DNA of 64,000 nt from the NCBI GenBank assembly GCA_024644875.1, contig JAHEGY010000007.1, positions 17,094 through 81,093 on the forward strand. Reading direction: 5' to 3'. The notes under the pieces are model-generated. The model had not been told where the DNA came from. It saw only the letters and a program-made list of their open reading frames with translations, and made no database searches. Position 1 is the stretch's first letter. Every line of letters begins with the position of its first letter. The position numbers and the translations under genes were made by a program. Positions 18,960-28,109 of the stretch are shown here, piece after piece. This DNA comes from Cyclobacteriaceae bacterium (GTDB taxonomy: Bacteria > Bacteroidota > Bacteroidia > Cytophagales > Cyclobacteriaceae).

Positions 18960-19829
18960 TTATGTGGACAGTCCATGGGGTATCGATGAATATATATCCA
19001 CGGTGGCACGTGATTTATTGAGGGTATAAAAATGAAGTCCCGGAGCACCACGTTTCAGCAGGTCTATACACTGTTCAATGGCTAGTTCAACACCAATGCG
19101 GTACATTGTCTTTGGATCATCCTGAACCGGTTCAAATTTCTGAACGATAGCGTCAGGAATTGTTGCCCCGCTCATCTTTGTGAACTTATTTATCTGCTTG
19201 TAATTCGTTATCGGCATAATACCGGGAATAATACGCTTGGTAATATTTGCTTTTCTGGCCCTTTCAACAAAATCAAAATACAGGTCGTTATCAAAGAACA
19301 TCTGCGTAATAATGAAATCAGCACCCTGGTCAATTTTATATTTCATCCATTTAACATCCTCGTCCATATTCCGGCTTTCCTGATGACCTTCAGGATATCC
19401 GGCCGCACCGATTGAAAAAGCATCCAGCGACCTGGCGATAGGTATTAAATCACTGGCATGAAGGAAGTCACTATCCAGGCCATCTGATCCTTCTGCAGGA
19501 AGATCCCCCCTTAAAAGCATAAGGTTCTCGATTTTACGGACAATCAGATATTCCAGATCTTGCTCAACCTTGCTTTTATTGGCATTTATACAGGTATAAT
19601 GGGCCATTGTGGTCAGGCCGATCTTATTCTGAATATAGTCAACCAGGTCAAATGATAATTCCTGCGTAGAGCCGCCGGCACCATAGGTAACAGAAACGAA
19701 GGAGGGACTGAGTTTTAACAGTTGTCCGACGTTTATCCCCAGTTCCAGAATAGACTGGTAATTTCTTGGAGGGAAGAACTCAAACGAAAATGTTTTATTA
19801 TGATATTCGAATATCTCGCTTATTCTCAA
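18960..19829 (-). CDS. metF: Methylenetetrahydrofolate reductase
   Basis: This TIM-barrel flavoprotein of 289 residues reduces 5,10-methylene-THF to 5-methyl-THF for methionine synthesis. FSFEFFPPRN near the N-terminus holds the proton-donating Glu, and SVTYGAGGST, HYTCINANK and GADFIITQMFFD are family landmarks. It is somewhat shorter than many Bacteroidota homologues, but both ends look intact. No S-adenosylmethionine riboswitch is visible in the 200-bp upstream gap shared with the divergent aldehyde dehydrogenase gene. Confidence 0.93.
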   Translation of the reverse strand: MRISEIFEYHNKTFSFEFFPPRNYQSILELGINVGQLLKLSPSFVSVTYGAGGSTQELSFDLVDYIQNKIGLTTMAHYTCINANKSKVEQDLEYLIVRKIENLMLLRGDLPAEGSDGLDSDFLHASDLIPIARSLDAFSIGAAGYPEGHQESRNMDEDVKWMKYKIDQGADFIITQMFFDNDLYFDFVERARKANITKRIIPGIMPITNYKQINKFTKMSGATIPDAIVQKFEPVQDDPKTMYRIGVELAIEQCIDLLKRGAPGLHFYTLNKSRATVDIYSSIPHGLST

Positions 19830-19942
19830 TGCCTGTTCAGTTATAAATAAAATATATAGATCTTAATCGACCTGAAAGATATTAAAATGAATTGATTTAT
19901 ACGATTGAAATGTTTTTTTTCAACACTTTATTTTCAATTATT

Positions 19943-19970
19943 ATGCATTTTTGCAATGATTAGAATGCAT
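19943..19970. repeat. Inverted repeat in metF / aldehyde dehydrogenase divergent gap
   Basis: ATGCATT (19943-19949) and AATGCAT (19964-19970) form a perfect 7-bp inverted repeat with a 14-base spacer, 64 bp before the aldehyde dehydrogenase ATG and 114 bp before metF. It could be an operator; chance is also possible in AT-rich DNA. Confidence 0.3.
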
Positions 19971-20033
19971 AGGCAGAACCCCATTTTTTTTAATGTGTGA
20001 AAAGGATTTCAGAAAATTTTTAAAATTATATAT

Positions 20034-21428
20034 ATGGTCAATCCGAAAAATTTTGCAGAAGTATTAACACGCCAGAGGGAATTTTTTCTTAGCGGAAAAA
20101 CTAAAAGCATAGATTACCGGATAGAACAACTCCGTAAACTCCGGGATTTGATAATTGAAAATGAAAATGCCATTTATGAAGCCTTAAACGCGGATTTCAG
20201 GAAATCGCGTTTTGAGACTTACTTGTCTGAAAATGGCTATATGATCATGGAGATTAATGAATTCATTAAGAAGTTGAAAAAGTGGGCCAAACCTGAACGA
20301 TTGCCCTCCAACATGTTGAATTTTCCTTCCTCAAGTTTCCTGATGCATGAACCTTATGGCCTAACCCTTATCATTGCACCCTGGAATTATCCTTTTCAGC
20401 TGGCCATGGGACCTTTGGCAGGGGCAATAGCAGCCGGGAATTGTGCAATTCTTAAACCCTCTGAATTAACGCCTGCAACAAGTGCATTAATGAAAGATCT
20501 GGTAAATGACAATTTCGATGAAAGTTACATCCATGTAATAGAAGGGGATGCGGGTGTGACCCAATCATTACTTGCGGAGAAATTTGATTATATATTCTTT
20601 ACAGGCGGAATTCAGGTTGGTAAGATCATTGCCCAGGCTGCTGCAAAACACCTGACCCCTGTTACACTCGAGTTAGGGGGGAAAAGTCCCTGTATCGTGG
20701 ACGGTTCCATGAGTATGGATCTGGCCGCCAGGCGAATTGTATGGGGAAAATTTTTAAATAACGGACAGACCTGTGTCGCACCGGATTATATATATGTCGA
20801 CCTGAAATACCAGGAAGCGCTGTTAAATTCTTTAAAACTTGAAATTGAAAATGCATTCGGTGATAATCCTGAGGAAAGCCCTGACCTGGCGAGGATTGTG
20901 AACCAGAAACATTATAACCGGATTAAGGATCTGATCCCTGAAGGAAAAATTTATCATGGAGGAACAACCAATGCATCGGAACTGTATATCGCACCGACCA
21001 TTCTGCAAGATATTGACTGGGATGATGATGTGATGAAAGAAGAGATCTTTGGCCCTTTATTGCCAGTATTGTCCTATAAGAATACCGAAGAACTGATCTC
21101 CACATTGAAGAGAAAAGAAAAACCTTTGGCATTATATATATTCTCCAAAAGGAAATCTTTCATAAACGATATTCTTAATGAGCTAAGTTTTGGAGGGGGG
21201 GCCATAAACGATTCAGTCATTCACTATGGGAATCCTTATGTTCCATTCGGTGGTGTGGGTCAGAGTGGTTACGGGGCTTATCATGGAAAGTACAGCTTTG
21301 AAACTTTCAGCCATAAGAAGGGAATAGTCAGGAAGAGCAATTGGCTGGACGTACCCGTACGATATGCGCCGTATGGATCAAAACTGAAATGGCTTAAAAA
21401 GTTGTTTAAAATTAACTTCGAATGGTAA
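20034..21428 (+). CDS. Aldehyde dehydrogenase (class 3 type)
   Basis: This 464-residue NAD(P)-dependent enzyme has the order expected for the short class 3 ALDH proteins: PWNYPFQLAMGP, ILKPSELTPATS, the GELGGK-equivalent VTLELGGKSP with the general-base Glu, and NNGQTCVAPDYI with the catalytic Cys. The C-terminus is basic and aromatic (LKWLKKLFKINFEW), which may associate with the membrane as in fatty-aldehyde dehydrogenases. It stands alone, so the substrate is unknown. Its stop overlaps the A-run of the terminator serving floA. Confidence 0.9.
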   Translation: MVNPKNFAEVLTRQREFFLSGKTKSIDYRIEQLRKLRDLIIENENAIYEALNADFRKSRFETYLSENGYMIMEINEFIKKLKKWAKPERLPSNMLNFPSSSFLMHEPYGLTLIIAPWNYPFQLAMGPLAGAIAAGNCAILKPSELTPATSALMKDLVNDNFDESYIHVIEGDAGVTQSLLAEKFDYIFFTGGIQVGKIIAQAAAKHLTPVTLELGGKSPCIVDGSMSMDLAARRIVWGKFLNNGQTCVAPDYIYVDLKYQEALLNSLKLEIENAFGDNPEESPDLARIVNQKHYNRIKDLIPEGKIYHGGTTNASELYIAPTILQDIDWDDDVMKEEIFGPLLPVLSYKNTEELISTLKRKEKPLALYIFSKRKSFINDILNELSFGGGAINDSVIHYGNPYVPFGGVGQSGYGAYHGKYSFETFSHKKGIVRKSNWLDVPVRYAPYGSKLKWLKKLFKINFEW

Positions 21429-21452
21429 AAAAAATCCCGCCGGATGGCGGGA
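21427..21452 (-). terminator. Intrinsic terminator after floA
   Basis: On the minus strand a 7-bp GC-rich stem (TCCCGCC with GGCGGGA, 4-base loop) is followed by eight T. It lies 6 bp beyond the floA stop. The reverse strand has no T-run after the hairpin, so it mainly serves the nfeD-floA transcript. Confidence 0.8.
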
Positions 21453-21458
21453 TAAGTA

Positions 21459-22454
21459 TTATTTGTTCTTGCTGTCCTGTTTACCTTTGTCCGTATCAGG
21501 TTTTGCGATAGAATCCCGCATATCCGTATCCGCCTGAATATTCTTGATCTTGTAGTAATCCATAATACCTAGATTTCCAGACCGGAAGGCCTCTGAGATG
21601 GCCATCGGGATCTCAGCTTCTGCCTCGATTACCTTAGCCCTCATTTCCTGAGATATAGCCTTCATTTCCTGTTCCTGGGCAACCGCCATGGCCCTTCTTT
21701 CTTCGGCTTTTGCTTCAGCGACTTTCAGGTCGGCATTCGCCTGGTCAATTTGTAATTTGGCACCTATATTTGTTCCAACATCCACATCCGCAATATCGAT
21801 TGAAAGAATTTCAAAAGCAGTACCGGCATCCAATCCTCTTTCCAATACAAGTTTGGATATCTTATCAGGATTCTCTAACACCTGCTTATGTGAATTTGCA
21901 GAACCTATAGAAGTCACAATACCCTCACCTACTCTGGCAAGAATGGTGTCTTCTCCAGCACCACCAACCAATTGTTGAATATTTGCCCTTACTGTAACTC
22001 TGGCGGTAGCTATCAATTGGATGCCATCTGCTGCAACAGCAGCAACTTTAGGAGTAGTAATGACCTTTGGATTTACGGAGATCTGTACTGCTTCAAAAAC
22101 TTCTCTTCCTGCAAGATCTATGGCAGTAGCTTGTTTGAAAGTTAGATTGATATTTGCTTTATCAGCAGAGATTAGTGCTTTAATAACATTTGGCACATTA
22201 CCACTAGCTAAATAGTGGGTTTCGAGTTCATTGGTAGTTACCTGTAATCCTGCTTTTGTGGCAGTAATCATTGAGGTTACTATTATTCCAGGGGGTACTT
22301 TCCTTATCCGCATAAAGACGAGTTCGAAAAGTCCTACTTTGACGCCTGAGAAAATGGCTGTTATCCACAGGTTTACCGGTACAAAGTACAGGAATACAAA
22401 TAGGAAAACAACTGCGGCAAAAACAATAAGTAGTAGCATTAATGCACTGTTCAT
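21459..22454 (-). CDS. floA: Flotillin-like protein FloA (UPF0365)
   Basis: This 331-residue scaffold protein of bacterial lipid-raft-like membrane domains has an N-terminal hydrophobic hairpin (about 5-45), an SPFH-like domain with the [21 protein letters not shown] stretch, and a helical Ala/Glu-rich C-terminus ([15 protein letters not shown]). The tail after ~310 is acidic and lysine-rich. It starts 1 bp after the nfeD stop; a floA-nfeD pair is the usual arrangement. Confidence 0.92.
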   Translation of the reverse strand: MNSALMLLLIVFAAVVFLFVFLYFVPVNLWITAIFSGVKVGLFELVFMRIRKVPPGIIVTSMITATKAGLQVTTNELETHYLASGNVPNVIKALISADKANINLTFKQATAIDLAGREVFEAVQISVNPKVITTPKVAAVAADGIQLIATARVTVRANIQQLVGGAGEDTILARVGEGIVTSIGSANSHKQVLENPDKISKLVLERGLDAGTAFEILSIDIADVDVGTNIGAKLQIDQANADLKVAEAKAEERRAMAVAQEQEMKAISQEMRAKVIEAEAEIPMAISEAFRSGNLGIMDYYKIKNIQADTDMRDSIAKPDTDKGKQDSKNK

Positions 22455-22455
22455 A

Positions 22456-22929
22456 TTATAAATTTATAGGTTCAACGATAATTTTATTATTCTTTATAGA
22501 TACAATCCTGATTTTCGTATCGGCAGTAAGATAATTACCCAGGGTAGTTACTTCATATATTCTTTCTTTGAATTCCCCTTTACCCATTGGCCTGAGTGAG
22601 GAAACGGTAATACCTTCTTCTCCAACCTGGAGATCCTCCTTTTCCCCTTCATTCACTTTGCTGTTTATTGATCCTTTTAATGCAAATTTTTCCCATACAC
22701 CTGACTTGAGGCTATACACAAGTACTCCAACCCCGACGGTAAGCGAAATGACAAGAACAATAGTCCCAACCCCTGCTCCGAAACTTATATAGCTGATAAT
22801 GACTCCAATTATGGTGAATATCAATCCAAATAATCCAAGAAGGGTTGTCCCGGGTACAAAAATGATCTCAGCAATGATGAAACCAAGGCCAAAAAATATC
22901 AACAATATAACAGCTAACCATTCTACCAT
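22456..22929 (-). CDS. NfeD family membrane protein (short form)
   Basis: This 157-residue protein has four hydrophobic helices (about 5-75) followed by an OB-fold domain (about 95-157) containing [19 protein letters not shown], the NfeD C-terminal signature. It lacks the ClpP-like protease domain, so it is the short NfeD1a form that works with flotillin. It lies directly upstream of floA and is presumably cotranscribed with it. Confidence 0.88.
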   Translation of the reverse strand: MVEWLAVILLIFFGLGFIIAEIIFVPGTTLLGLFGLIFTIIGVIISYISFGAGVGTIVLVISLTVGVGVLVYSLKSGVWEKFALKGSINSKVNEGEKEDLQVGEEGITVSSLRPMGKGEFKERIYEVTTLGNYLTADTKIRIVSIKNNKIIVEPINL

Positions 22930-22987
22930 GTCCGGTAAATTGTATTAACCAAAGATAAATAAATACTTAGACATGATTGCTAAAAAA

Positions 22988-24463
22988 TCAATAAGCTTTT
23001 GCGAAAACGACCCTTTGTTTTGAAGGCCTTCCAGAATAAATACACCTGCCTTCTTCAGTGTTGTTCCCGACAGGGATCAATCGAATGGTTGCTTTAGTCT
23101 CATCTTTTATGATTGCTTCCGTTTCTGCAGTACCATCCCAATGTGCCCAAACGAATCCACCCTTCTGGTCCAGGATCTCTTTAAACTCGTCGTAGGTATC
23201 CGCGGTCCGGGTATTTTCTTTCCTGAATTCCAGTGCTTTATTATATATGTTATCGTGAATAGCAGGCATCAGGGTTTCGATATGATTAATAATACTGTCC
23301 ATATTTATGAAGGCCTTCTCCCCCGTATCTCTTCGGGCGATTTCCACAGTATTATTTTCAAGGTCTTTCGGTCCTATAGCCACCCGTACCGGTACGCCTT
23401 TCAACTCATATTCTGCAAATTTCCAACCCGGTTTATGGGTGTCTCGATTGTCAAAATGAACGGAAAATCCTTTTTCTGACAGCTGTGATTTGATCATATT
23501 GGCTTTTTCTGCAATTTCATTATGCTGTTCCTCTGTTTTATAGATCGGCACGATCACAACTTGAATAGGTGCCAGATTAGGAGGAAGGATCAGACCATTG
23601 TCGTCAGAATGTGCCATGATCAATGCCCCCATCAACCTTGTACTAACACCCCATGATGTGCCCCAGACATAATCCAGCCCGCCTTCCTTTGTGGCAAATT
23701 TCACATCAAAAGCTTTTGCAAAATTCTGACCGAGAAAATGCGTGGTGCCGGCCTGTAAAGCTTTGCCATCCTGCATTAAAGCCTCGATACAATAGGTGTC
23801 GATGGCTCCTGCGAACCTTTCACTTTCGGTTTTTACACCCTTCATGACAGGAATGGCCATATGTTTTTCGGCAAATTCCCCATAGATATCGAGGATTTTT
23901 AAAGTTTCTTCTATTGCTTCCTCCTGAGTCTCATGTGCGGTATGTCCTTCCTGCCATAGGAATTCAGCGGTCCGCAGGAAAAGTCTTGTTCGCATTTCCC
24001 AGCGCACAACATTGGCCCACTGATTTAACAACAAGGGTAAATCTCTATAAGATTGTATCCAGTTCTTATAAGTATTCCAGATCACGGTTTCAGATGTAGG
24101 CCTGATAATGAGTTCCTCCTCGAGTTTGGCTTCAGGATCAACAATTATTCCTTTTCCATGTTCATCATTTTTCAGGCGATAGTGCGTAACTACCGCACAT
24201 TCTTTGGCAAATCCCTCGACATGGGCAGCTTCCCGGCTCATGTAAGACTTGGGGATAAACAATGGAAAATACGCATTGGTATGGCCTGTTTCCTTGAACA
24301 TTTTATCCAGGGTTGCCTGCATCTTTTCCCATATGGAATAACCGTACGGTTTAATGACCATGCAGCCACGGACAGCAGAATTTTCGGCAAGGTCTGCCCT
24401 TTTTACCAACTCATTATACCATGAGGAATAATCTTCAGAACGTTTTGGTAATCCTTTTCCCAT
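22988..24463 (-). CDS. proS: Prolyl-tRNA synthetase (eukaryote/archaeal-like type)
   Basis: This class II synthetase of 491 residues lacks the INS editing domain of the bacterial type. Motif 2 is visible as [19 protein letters not shown], with RPTSETVIW before it and motif 3 in [20 protein letters not shown]. An anticodon-binding domain (about 285-390) and a C-terminal zinc-binding-type domain ending in VVFAKAY follow. The ProRS lineage is normal for Bacteroidota. It is divergent from the low-complexity secreted-protein gene. Confidence 0.97.
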   Translation of the reverse strand: MGKGLPKRSEDYSSWYNELVKRADLAENSAVRGCMVIKPYGYSIWEKMQATLDKMFKETGHTNAYFPLFIPKSYMSREAAHVEGFAKECAVVTHYRLKNDEHGKGIIVDPEAKLEEELIIRPTSETVIWNTYKNWIQSYRDLPLLLNQWANVVRWEMRTRLFLRTAEFLWQEGHTAHETQEEAIEETLKILDIYGEFAEKHMAIPVMKGVKTESERFAGAIDTYCIEALMQDGKALQAGTTHFLGQNFAKAFDVKFATKEGGLDYVWGTSWGVSTRLMGALIMAHSDDNGLILPPNLAPIQVVIVPIYKTEEQHNEIAEKANMIKSQLSEKGFSVHFDNRDTHKPGWKFAEYELKGVPVRVAIGPKDLENNTVEIARRDTGEKAFINMDSIINHIETLMPAIHDNIYNKALEFRKENTRTADTYDEFKEILDQKGGFVWAHWDGTAETEAIIKDETKATIRLIPVGNNTEEGRCIYSGRPSKQRVVFAKAY

Positions 24464-24551
24464 TACTTAATTTATTTGTGATATTGGTATGATATTTGCT
24501 TATTTTCTATTAGTAAAGTGTGAAATTACGAAGTTCAAATTAATTACGTTG

Positions 24552-24559
24552 TAATTTTG
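24552..24559 (+). promoter_or_regulatory. Possible -7 promoter motif
   Basis: TAATTTTG fits TAnnTTTG and lies 73 bp before the ATG of the secreted low-complexity protein, in the divergent gap with proS. No convincing -33 element is seen, so support is modest. Confidence 0.35.
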
Positions 24560-24632
24560 AAGACTTTTCTGATTTGTTGTTATTAAATTAGGGTTGTATA
24601 TTTATAGGTAGAACTTAAATCGGGTACGAGAT

Positions 24633-26147
24633 ATGAAAGCGAGAAGAAAAATAAAACTATTAAGCCTGGCAATTATAATATTTATGATTGTTTCAGCAAA
24701 TGTTTCTTTCTCACAGGATGAATACGATGATATGTATTTTAATCCTGCAGACAGGAAAGAGGTGAAGTTCAACGAGAATTTGGTTAAGACCAATGCTGCC
24801 TCCGGCAAATCGGAGAGTCAGATAATAGCCAAAAGTTCTGCCAATACTGATGTAATAAATCCGACATACAGTCCCGCTGAATATGGAGATCTGGAGGAAA
24901 GTTATTCAGCCAAAACAGTGAATCCCGAATATATTGAAAGATATAAAGACAATCCTAAAGCGACTACAGGAACAACAGAAGTGGCAGAAGGCGATTCATA
25001 TTATGATGATTATTATGACAGGGCGGTTATGCCGGGAGAAACTGAAAAAGGTTCTGAAAAAGTAAACTATCCATATCCCAGTTCTTATTACGGAGGCTAT
25101 AATGCTGCCATGAGAAACAGGATGTATCGTAATCCCTGGTATGATCCCTTCTATGGTGGTGGATTTGCTCCCGGATTCAGTATGGGTCTGGGATATTCAT
25201 TCGGGATGATGCCCGGATTCAGTATGAGCCTTGGTTACGGTACAGGAATGGGTTATGGCGGATACAGCCCATATGGATTCTATGATCCATATATGGCGCA
25301 CATGGGAAGATATTATGATCCATTCTACAGCCCATGGGGATATGATCCTTTTTACAGCCCATATGCATACAATTCCATGTACAGAAACTCCATGATGTAT
25401 GGTTACGGCGGACCAGGATTTTGTTCTCCGTTTTCTTCCTATGGATACGGTAGTGGGTATGGCGCAACCTATGTGGCAGTGCCTGTAAGTTCTGGTTCTC
25501 AATCATCCGGAGCAGTAGCCGAATCAAATACCTTACGTTCTCCAAGTTACAGGACCAGGGCCTCCAGAGGTTCTGATCAGGTCGCCGGTGTTGCACAGGA
25601 CGCGCCCAATACCAGGAGAACAATTGCTACCCGAAGTACTGCTAATGAAAGGGTATCCTCACCCAATGCCAGGGTTGCTGACAGGGATTTCTCGAGATCA
25701 CAGAATGAATATTACAGTAGAAGTGGATCCAGAAATGCGACTTCAACCGTTTCTTCCAGTTCATCGGCAAGAAATACGGCCTACACCAGTTCAAGGAATA
25801 TGGGAAGCTCTGTAAGTAATACCAGTGCGGCACGGGTAAGATCAACCAGATCCAACTCGACTTATTCCAGGCCATCCTATAAATCATCACGCGAACAGAG
25901 ATCTATAAACTCTGGCAGCACAGGCCGGTCATGGAATAGCGGAACATACAGATCATCCAGATCATCTGGTAGCAGTACTTATACACCTGCGTCCAGGTCC
26001 GGTGGAAGCAGTAGTTATGGAAGTTCCGGATCAAGTTTCAGGTCTTCTTCCGGTGGCAGCAGATCTTCAGGTTCTATCTCCAGTGGAGGAGGATCCAGAA
26101 GTGGTGGCTCCAGCGGTGGTGCATCCCGAAGTGGACGAGGAAACTAG
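24633..26147 (+). CDS. Secreted low-complexity Gly/Tyr/Met- and Ser/Arg-rich protein
   Basis: I do not recognise a family. The 504-residue protein has a signal peptide ending near VSANVSFSQ (residue ~28) and an acidic, polar region (30-145). A Gly/Tyr/Pro/Met-rich middle (about 150-285) repeats blocks such as YDPFYSP and PGFSMGLGYSFGMMPGF. The last ~200 residues are Ser/Arg/Gly-rich, ending in SGGASRSGRGN. The composition suggests a disordered surface or matrix protein, possibly adhesive. One Cys (GFCSPF) is present. It is followed after 41 bp by a FadL-like porin, so the two may be one transcript. Confidence 0.75.
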   Translation: MKARRKIKLLSLAIIIFMIVSANVSFSQDEYDDMYFNPADRKEVKFNENLVKTNAASGKSESQIIAKSSANTDVINPTYSPAEYGDLEESYSAKTVNPEYIERYKDNPKATTGTTEVAEGDSYYDDYYDRAVMPGETEKGSEKVNYPYPSSYYGGYNAAMRNRMYRNPWYDPFYGGGFAPGFSMGLGYSFGMMPGFSMSLGYGTGMGYGGYSPYGFYDPYMAHMGRYYDPFYSPWGYDPFYSPYAYNSMYRNSMMYGYGGPGFCSPFSSYGYGSGYGATYVAVPVSSGSQSSGAVAESNTLRSPSYRTRASRGSDQVAGVAQDAPNTRRTIATRSTANERVSSPNARVADRDFSRSQNEYYSRSGSRNATSTVSSSSSARNTAYTSSRNMGSSVSNTSAARVRSTRSNSTYSRPSYKSSREQRSINSGSTGRSWNSGTYRSSRSSGSSTYTPASRSGGSSSYGSSGSSFRSSSGGSRSSGSISSGGGSRSGGSSGGASRSGRGN

Positions 26148-26188
26148 GATTATCAAGGCGGATTTTCTAATCCAGATTATCACAAAAA

Positions 26189-27727
26189 ATGGAAAAGTGG
26201 TTTAAGCTTATATTGCTAAGCATAGGAGGAGTATTTGTTATAAACTCTTCAATAGCCCAGGTAACACCAGCAACATTGGGATTGTTATTCAGCCAGACAA
26301 ACTATGGAGGGACGGCCAGGATACGTGCCATGGGAGAGGCCAATACAGCTTTGGGAGGAGACCTTTCATCAATAACCTCGAATCCGGCAGGATTGGGATT
26401 CTATAATAGATCTGAGATCAGTATATCTCCAATTGCCGGTTTTAATTCCAATACAGCAACTTACCTGGATGCTTCGACGAGTACTTCAAGTTCTGCCTTT
26501 GGCCTGGCCAATGCCGGCGTTGTCCTTAACAGTAAAAGACCCGACAATATTCCCGGTGCCTGGAAGGGTGGGACTTTCGGATTTTCCTATAACCGGCAGA
26601 ATGACTTCAGTAATAAAGCAGTGTATCAGGGAACTAATATTGATAATGATTACCTGGATTTCGTTCTGGACTTTGCCAATTCTAACGAGGCCCAGCAGGG
26701 AGATTATTACCTGGTAGACCTTCCCTATGAAACGTATTTGACCAATGATTTTTCAGTGGATAGCAATGGTGATACAACCTTTAATGTATGGGATACTTTT
26801 GTAGAATTTGCTTCACCGGATACACCGGTAAATCAGCAGGAAATCATAGAAACCTCCGGATCGATCAACAAATGGGGTATCTCATACGGTGGCAATGTCA
26901 ATGACAGGTTCTATTTTGGATTCAGCCTGGGTGTTATGTCTCTCAGGTATAAAAATGAGAAGACCTATTCGGAGGTACGATATCCGGAAAGCATTCTGGA
27001 TAACTATTCACTTTACGAAAAACAGGATATCAGTGGTACCGGTGTCAACGGCACATTCGGTATTGTAGTTAGGCCCATTAACAAACTCACCATAGGTGTA
27101 TCCTATGTGACTCCTACATCTTTTACAATCACCGATAAGTATGAGACATCCATGCGAAGCTTATGGAATGAATCTGCCCTGGATTTTTATGGTGATGATC
27201 CAGGTTTTACCGGAGATCAAAACTCCAGGAAACAACCTGATGACTGGAATTATTCCCTTGTTACACCAATGCGTCTCAATACAGGATTGGCCTTTTTCTT
27301 TAATAAAAATGGATTCATTTCTGCGGATGTGGAATGGGTGGATTACAGCAATATTAAGCTGACCTTCGACCAGGGAGGCCTGGACGATGGCAATGCGGAA
27401 ATCCAGGATAGATACAGATCGGTTATTAATTACCGCCTGGGTGGAGAATTCAGAACCGGAGATTTCAGGATCAGGGCAGGTTATAACTACTTAAACAATC
27501 CTCTTAAAGATACGGAGGAACTGAACAGGGCAAAATCTACATATTCTGCAGGTTTTGGATATAGAAAGAAGAAATTCTATATTGACCTGGCTGCATTATT
27601 TACCACCTATGATGGTGTAAGGATCCCTTATGTTATATATGAAGACCAGGGAATCGGACCCACCCCGGTTGCTGATATAAAATATAACTCAACCAGAATA
27701 GTCCTTTCGGCCGGGTTCTTCTTTTAA
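26189..27727 (+). CDS. Outer-membrane transport protein, OmpP1/FadL family
   Basis: This 512-residue beta-barrel has a signal peptide ending near NSSIAQ. The conserved N-terminal plug region reads RIRAMGEANTALGGDLSSITSNPAGL, typical of Bacteroidota OmpP1/FadL (often labelled hemin receptor). A chain of alternating amphipathic strands leads to the C-terminal VLSAGFFF with terminal Phe. It should let hydrophobic compounds cross the outer membrane. It lies 41 bp after the low-complexity secreted protein. Confidence 0.88.
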   Translation: MEKWFKLILLSIGGVFVINSSIAQVTPATLGLLFSQTNYGGTARIRAMGEANTALGGDLSSITSNPAGLGFYNRSEISISPIAGFNSNTATYLDASTSTSSSAFGLANAGVVLNSKRPDNIPGAWKGGTFGFSYNRQNDFSNKAVYQGTNIDNDYLDFVLDFANSNEAQQGDYYLVDLPYETYLTNDFSVDSNGDTTFNVWDTFVEFASPDTPVNQQEIIETSGSINKWGISYGGNVNDRFYFGFSLGVMSLRYKNEKTYSEVRYPESILDNYSLYEKQDISGTGVNGTFGIVVRPINKLTIGVSYVTPTSFTITDKYETSMRSLWNESALDFYGDDPGFTGDQNSRKQPDDWNYSLVTPMRLNTGLAFFFNKNGFISADVEWVDYSNIKLTFDQGGLDDGNAEIQDRYRSVINYRLGGEFRTGDFRIRAGYNYLNNPLKDTEELNRAKSTYSAGFGYRKKKFYIDLAALFTTYDGVRIPYVIYEDQGIGPTPVADIKYNSTRIVLSAGFFF

Positions 27728-28109
27728 TCTCCGTTAGAAGCAATCCAATAAAAGATTAAACTCCCCACATAAAGTTCCATTTCATCTGAAAGATTATCTC
27801 CCCTCGTGAAATATTTCGTTTTCCTGCGAAGGATTTCTTTTCCTCGTGCAAGATACTGCTTCACCGGATGCCTTTTTTCAAGTTCGCGAGATTTCCCTTC
27901 CTCATGCAAGATTTCATTTCGCCGGATTAATCCTCCAACCTGAAAGTCCTCCTCCACTGACTATTATATTTTTTAATAGCTTAATCATCTCAAACCCTGA
28001 TATTTTTTTTAACCAAAATACCTTTATGATATAAATCTGGTATTTATTTCTGAGGATTTTGTAATTTGTGTAAGATAATAATTGAACAGCCATTATAACT
28101 TTTTCAACT
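27728..28109. other. Intergenic stretch between porin and GH9 genes
   Basis: This 382-bp stretch holds no convincing gene. Its first half is a degenerate tandem repeat (27780-27936). The rest is AT-rich leader DNA for the GH9 gene, with TAATTTG near 28061 as an imperfect -7 candidate. Short open frames on the minus strand simply read through the repeats. Confidence 0.6.
27780..27936. repeat. Degenerate ~20-bp tandem repeat array
   Basis: Imperfect units of 19-21 bp follow one another with the rough consensus CCTCGTGCAAGATTTCNTTT. The clearest units start at 27802, 27823, 27842, 27879 and 27900; variant units beginning CACCGG or CGCCGG lie between or after them. No unit is identical to another, so the array is old. 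Confidence 0.6.

Noticed and set aside
27724..27957. 77-codon minus-strand frame over the repeat array
   Set aside because: Its protein repeats only reflect the ~20-bp DNA repeats; no start context or family match.
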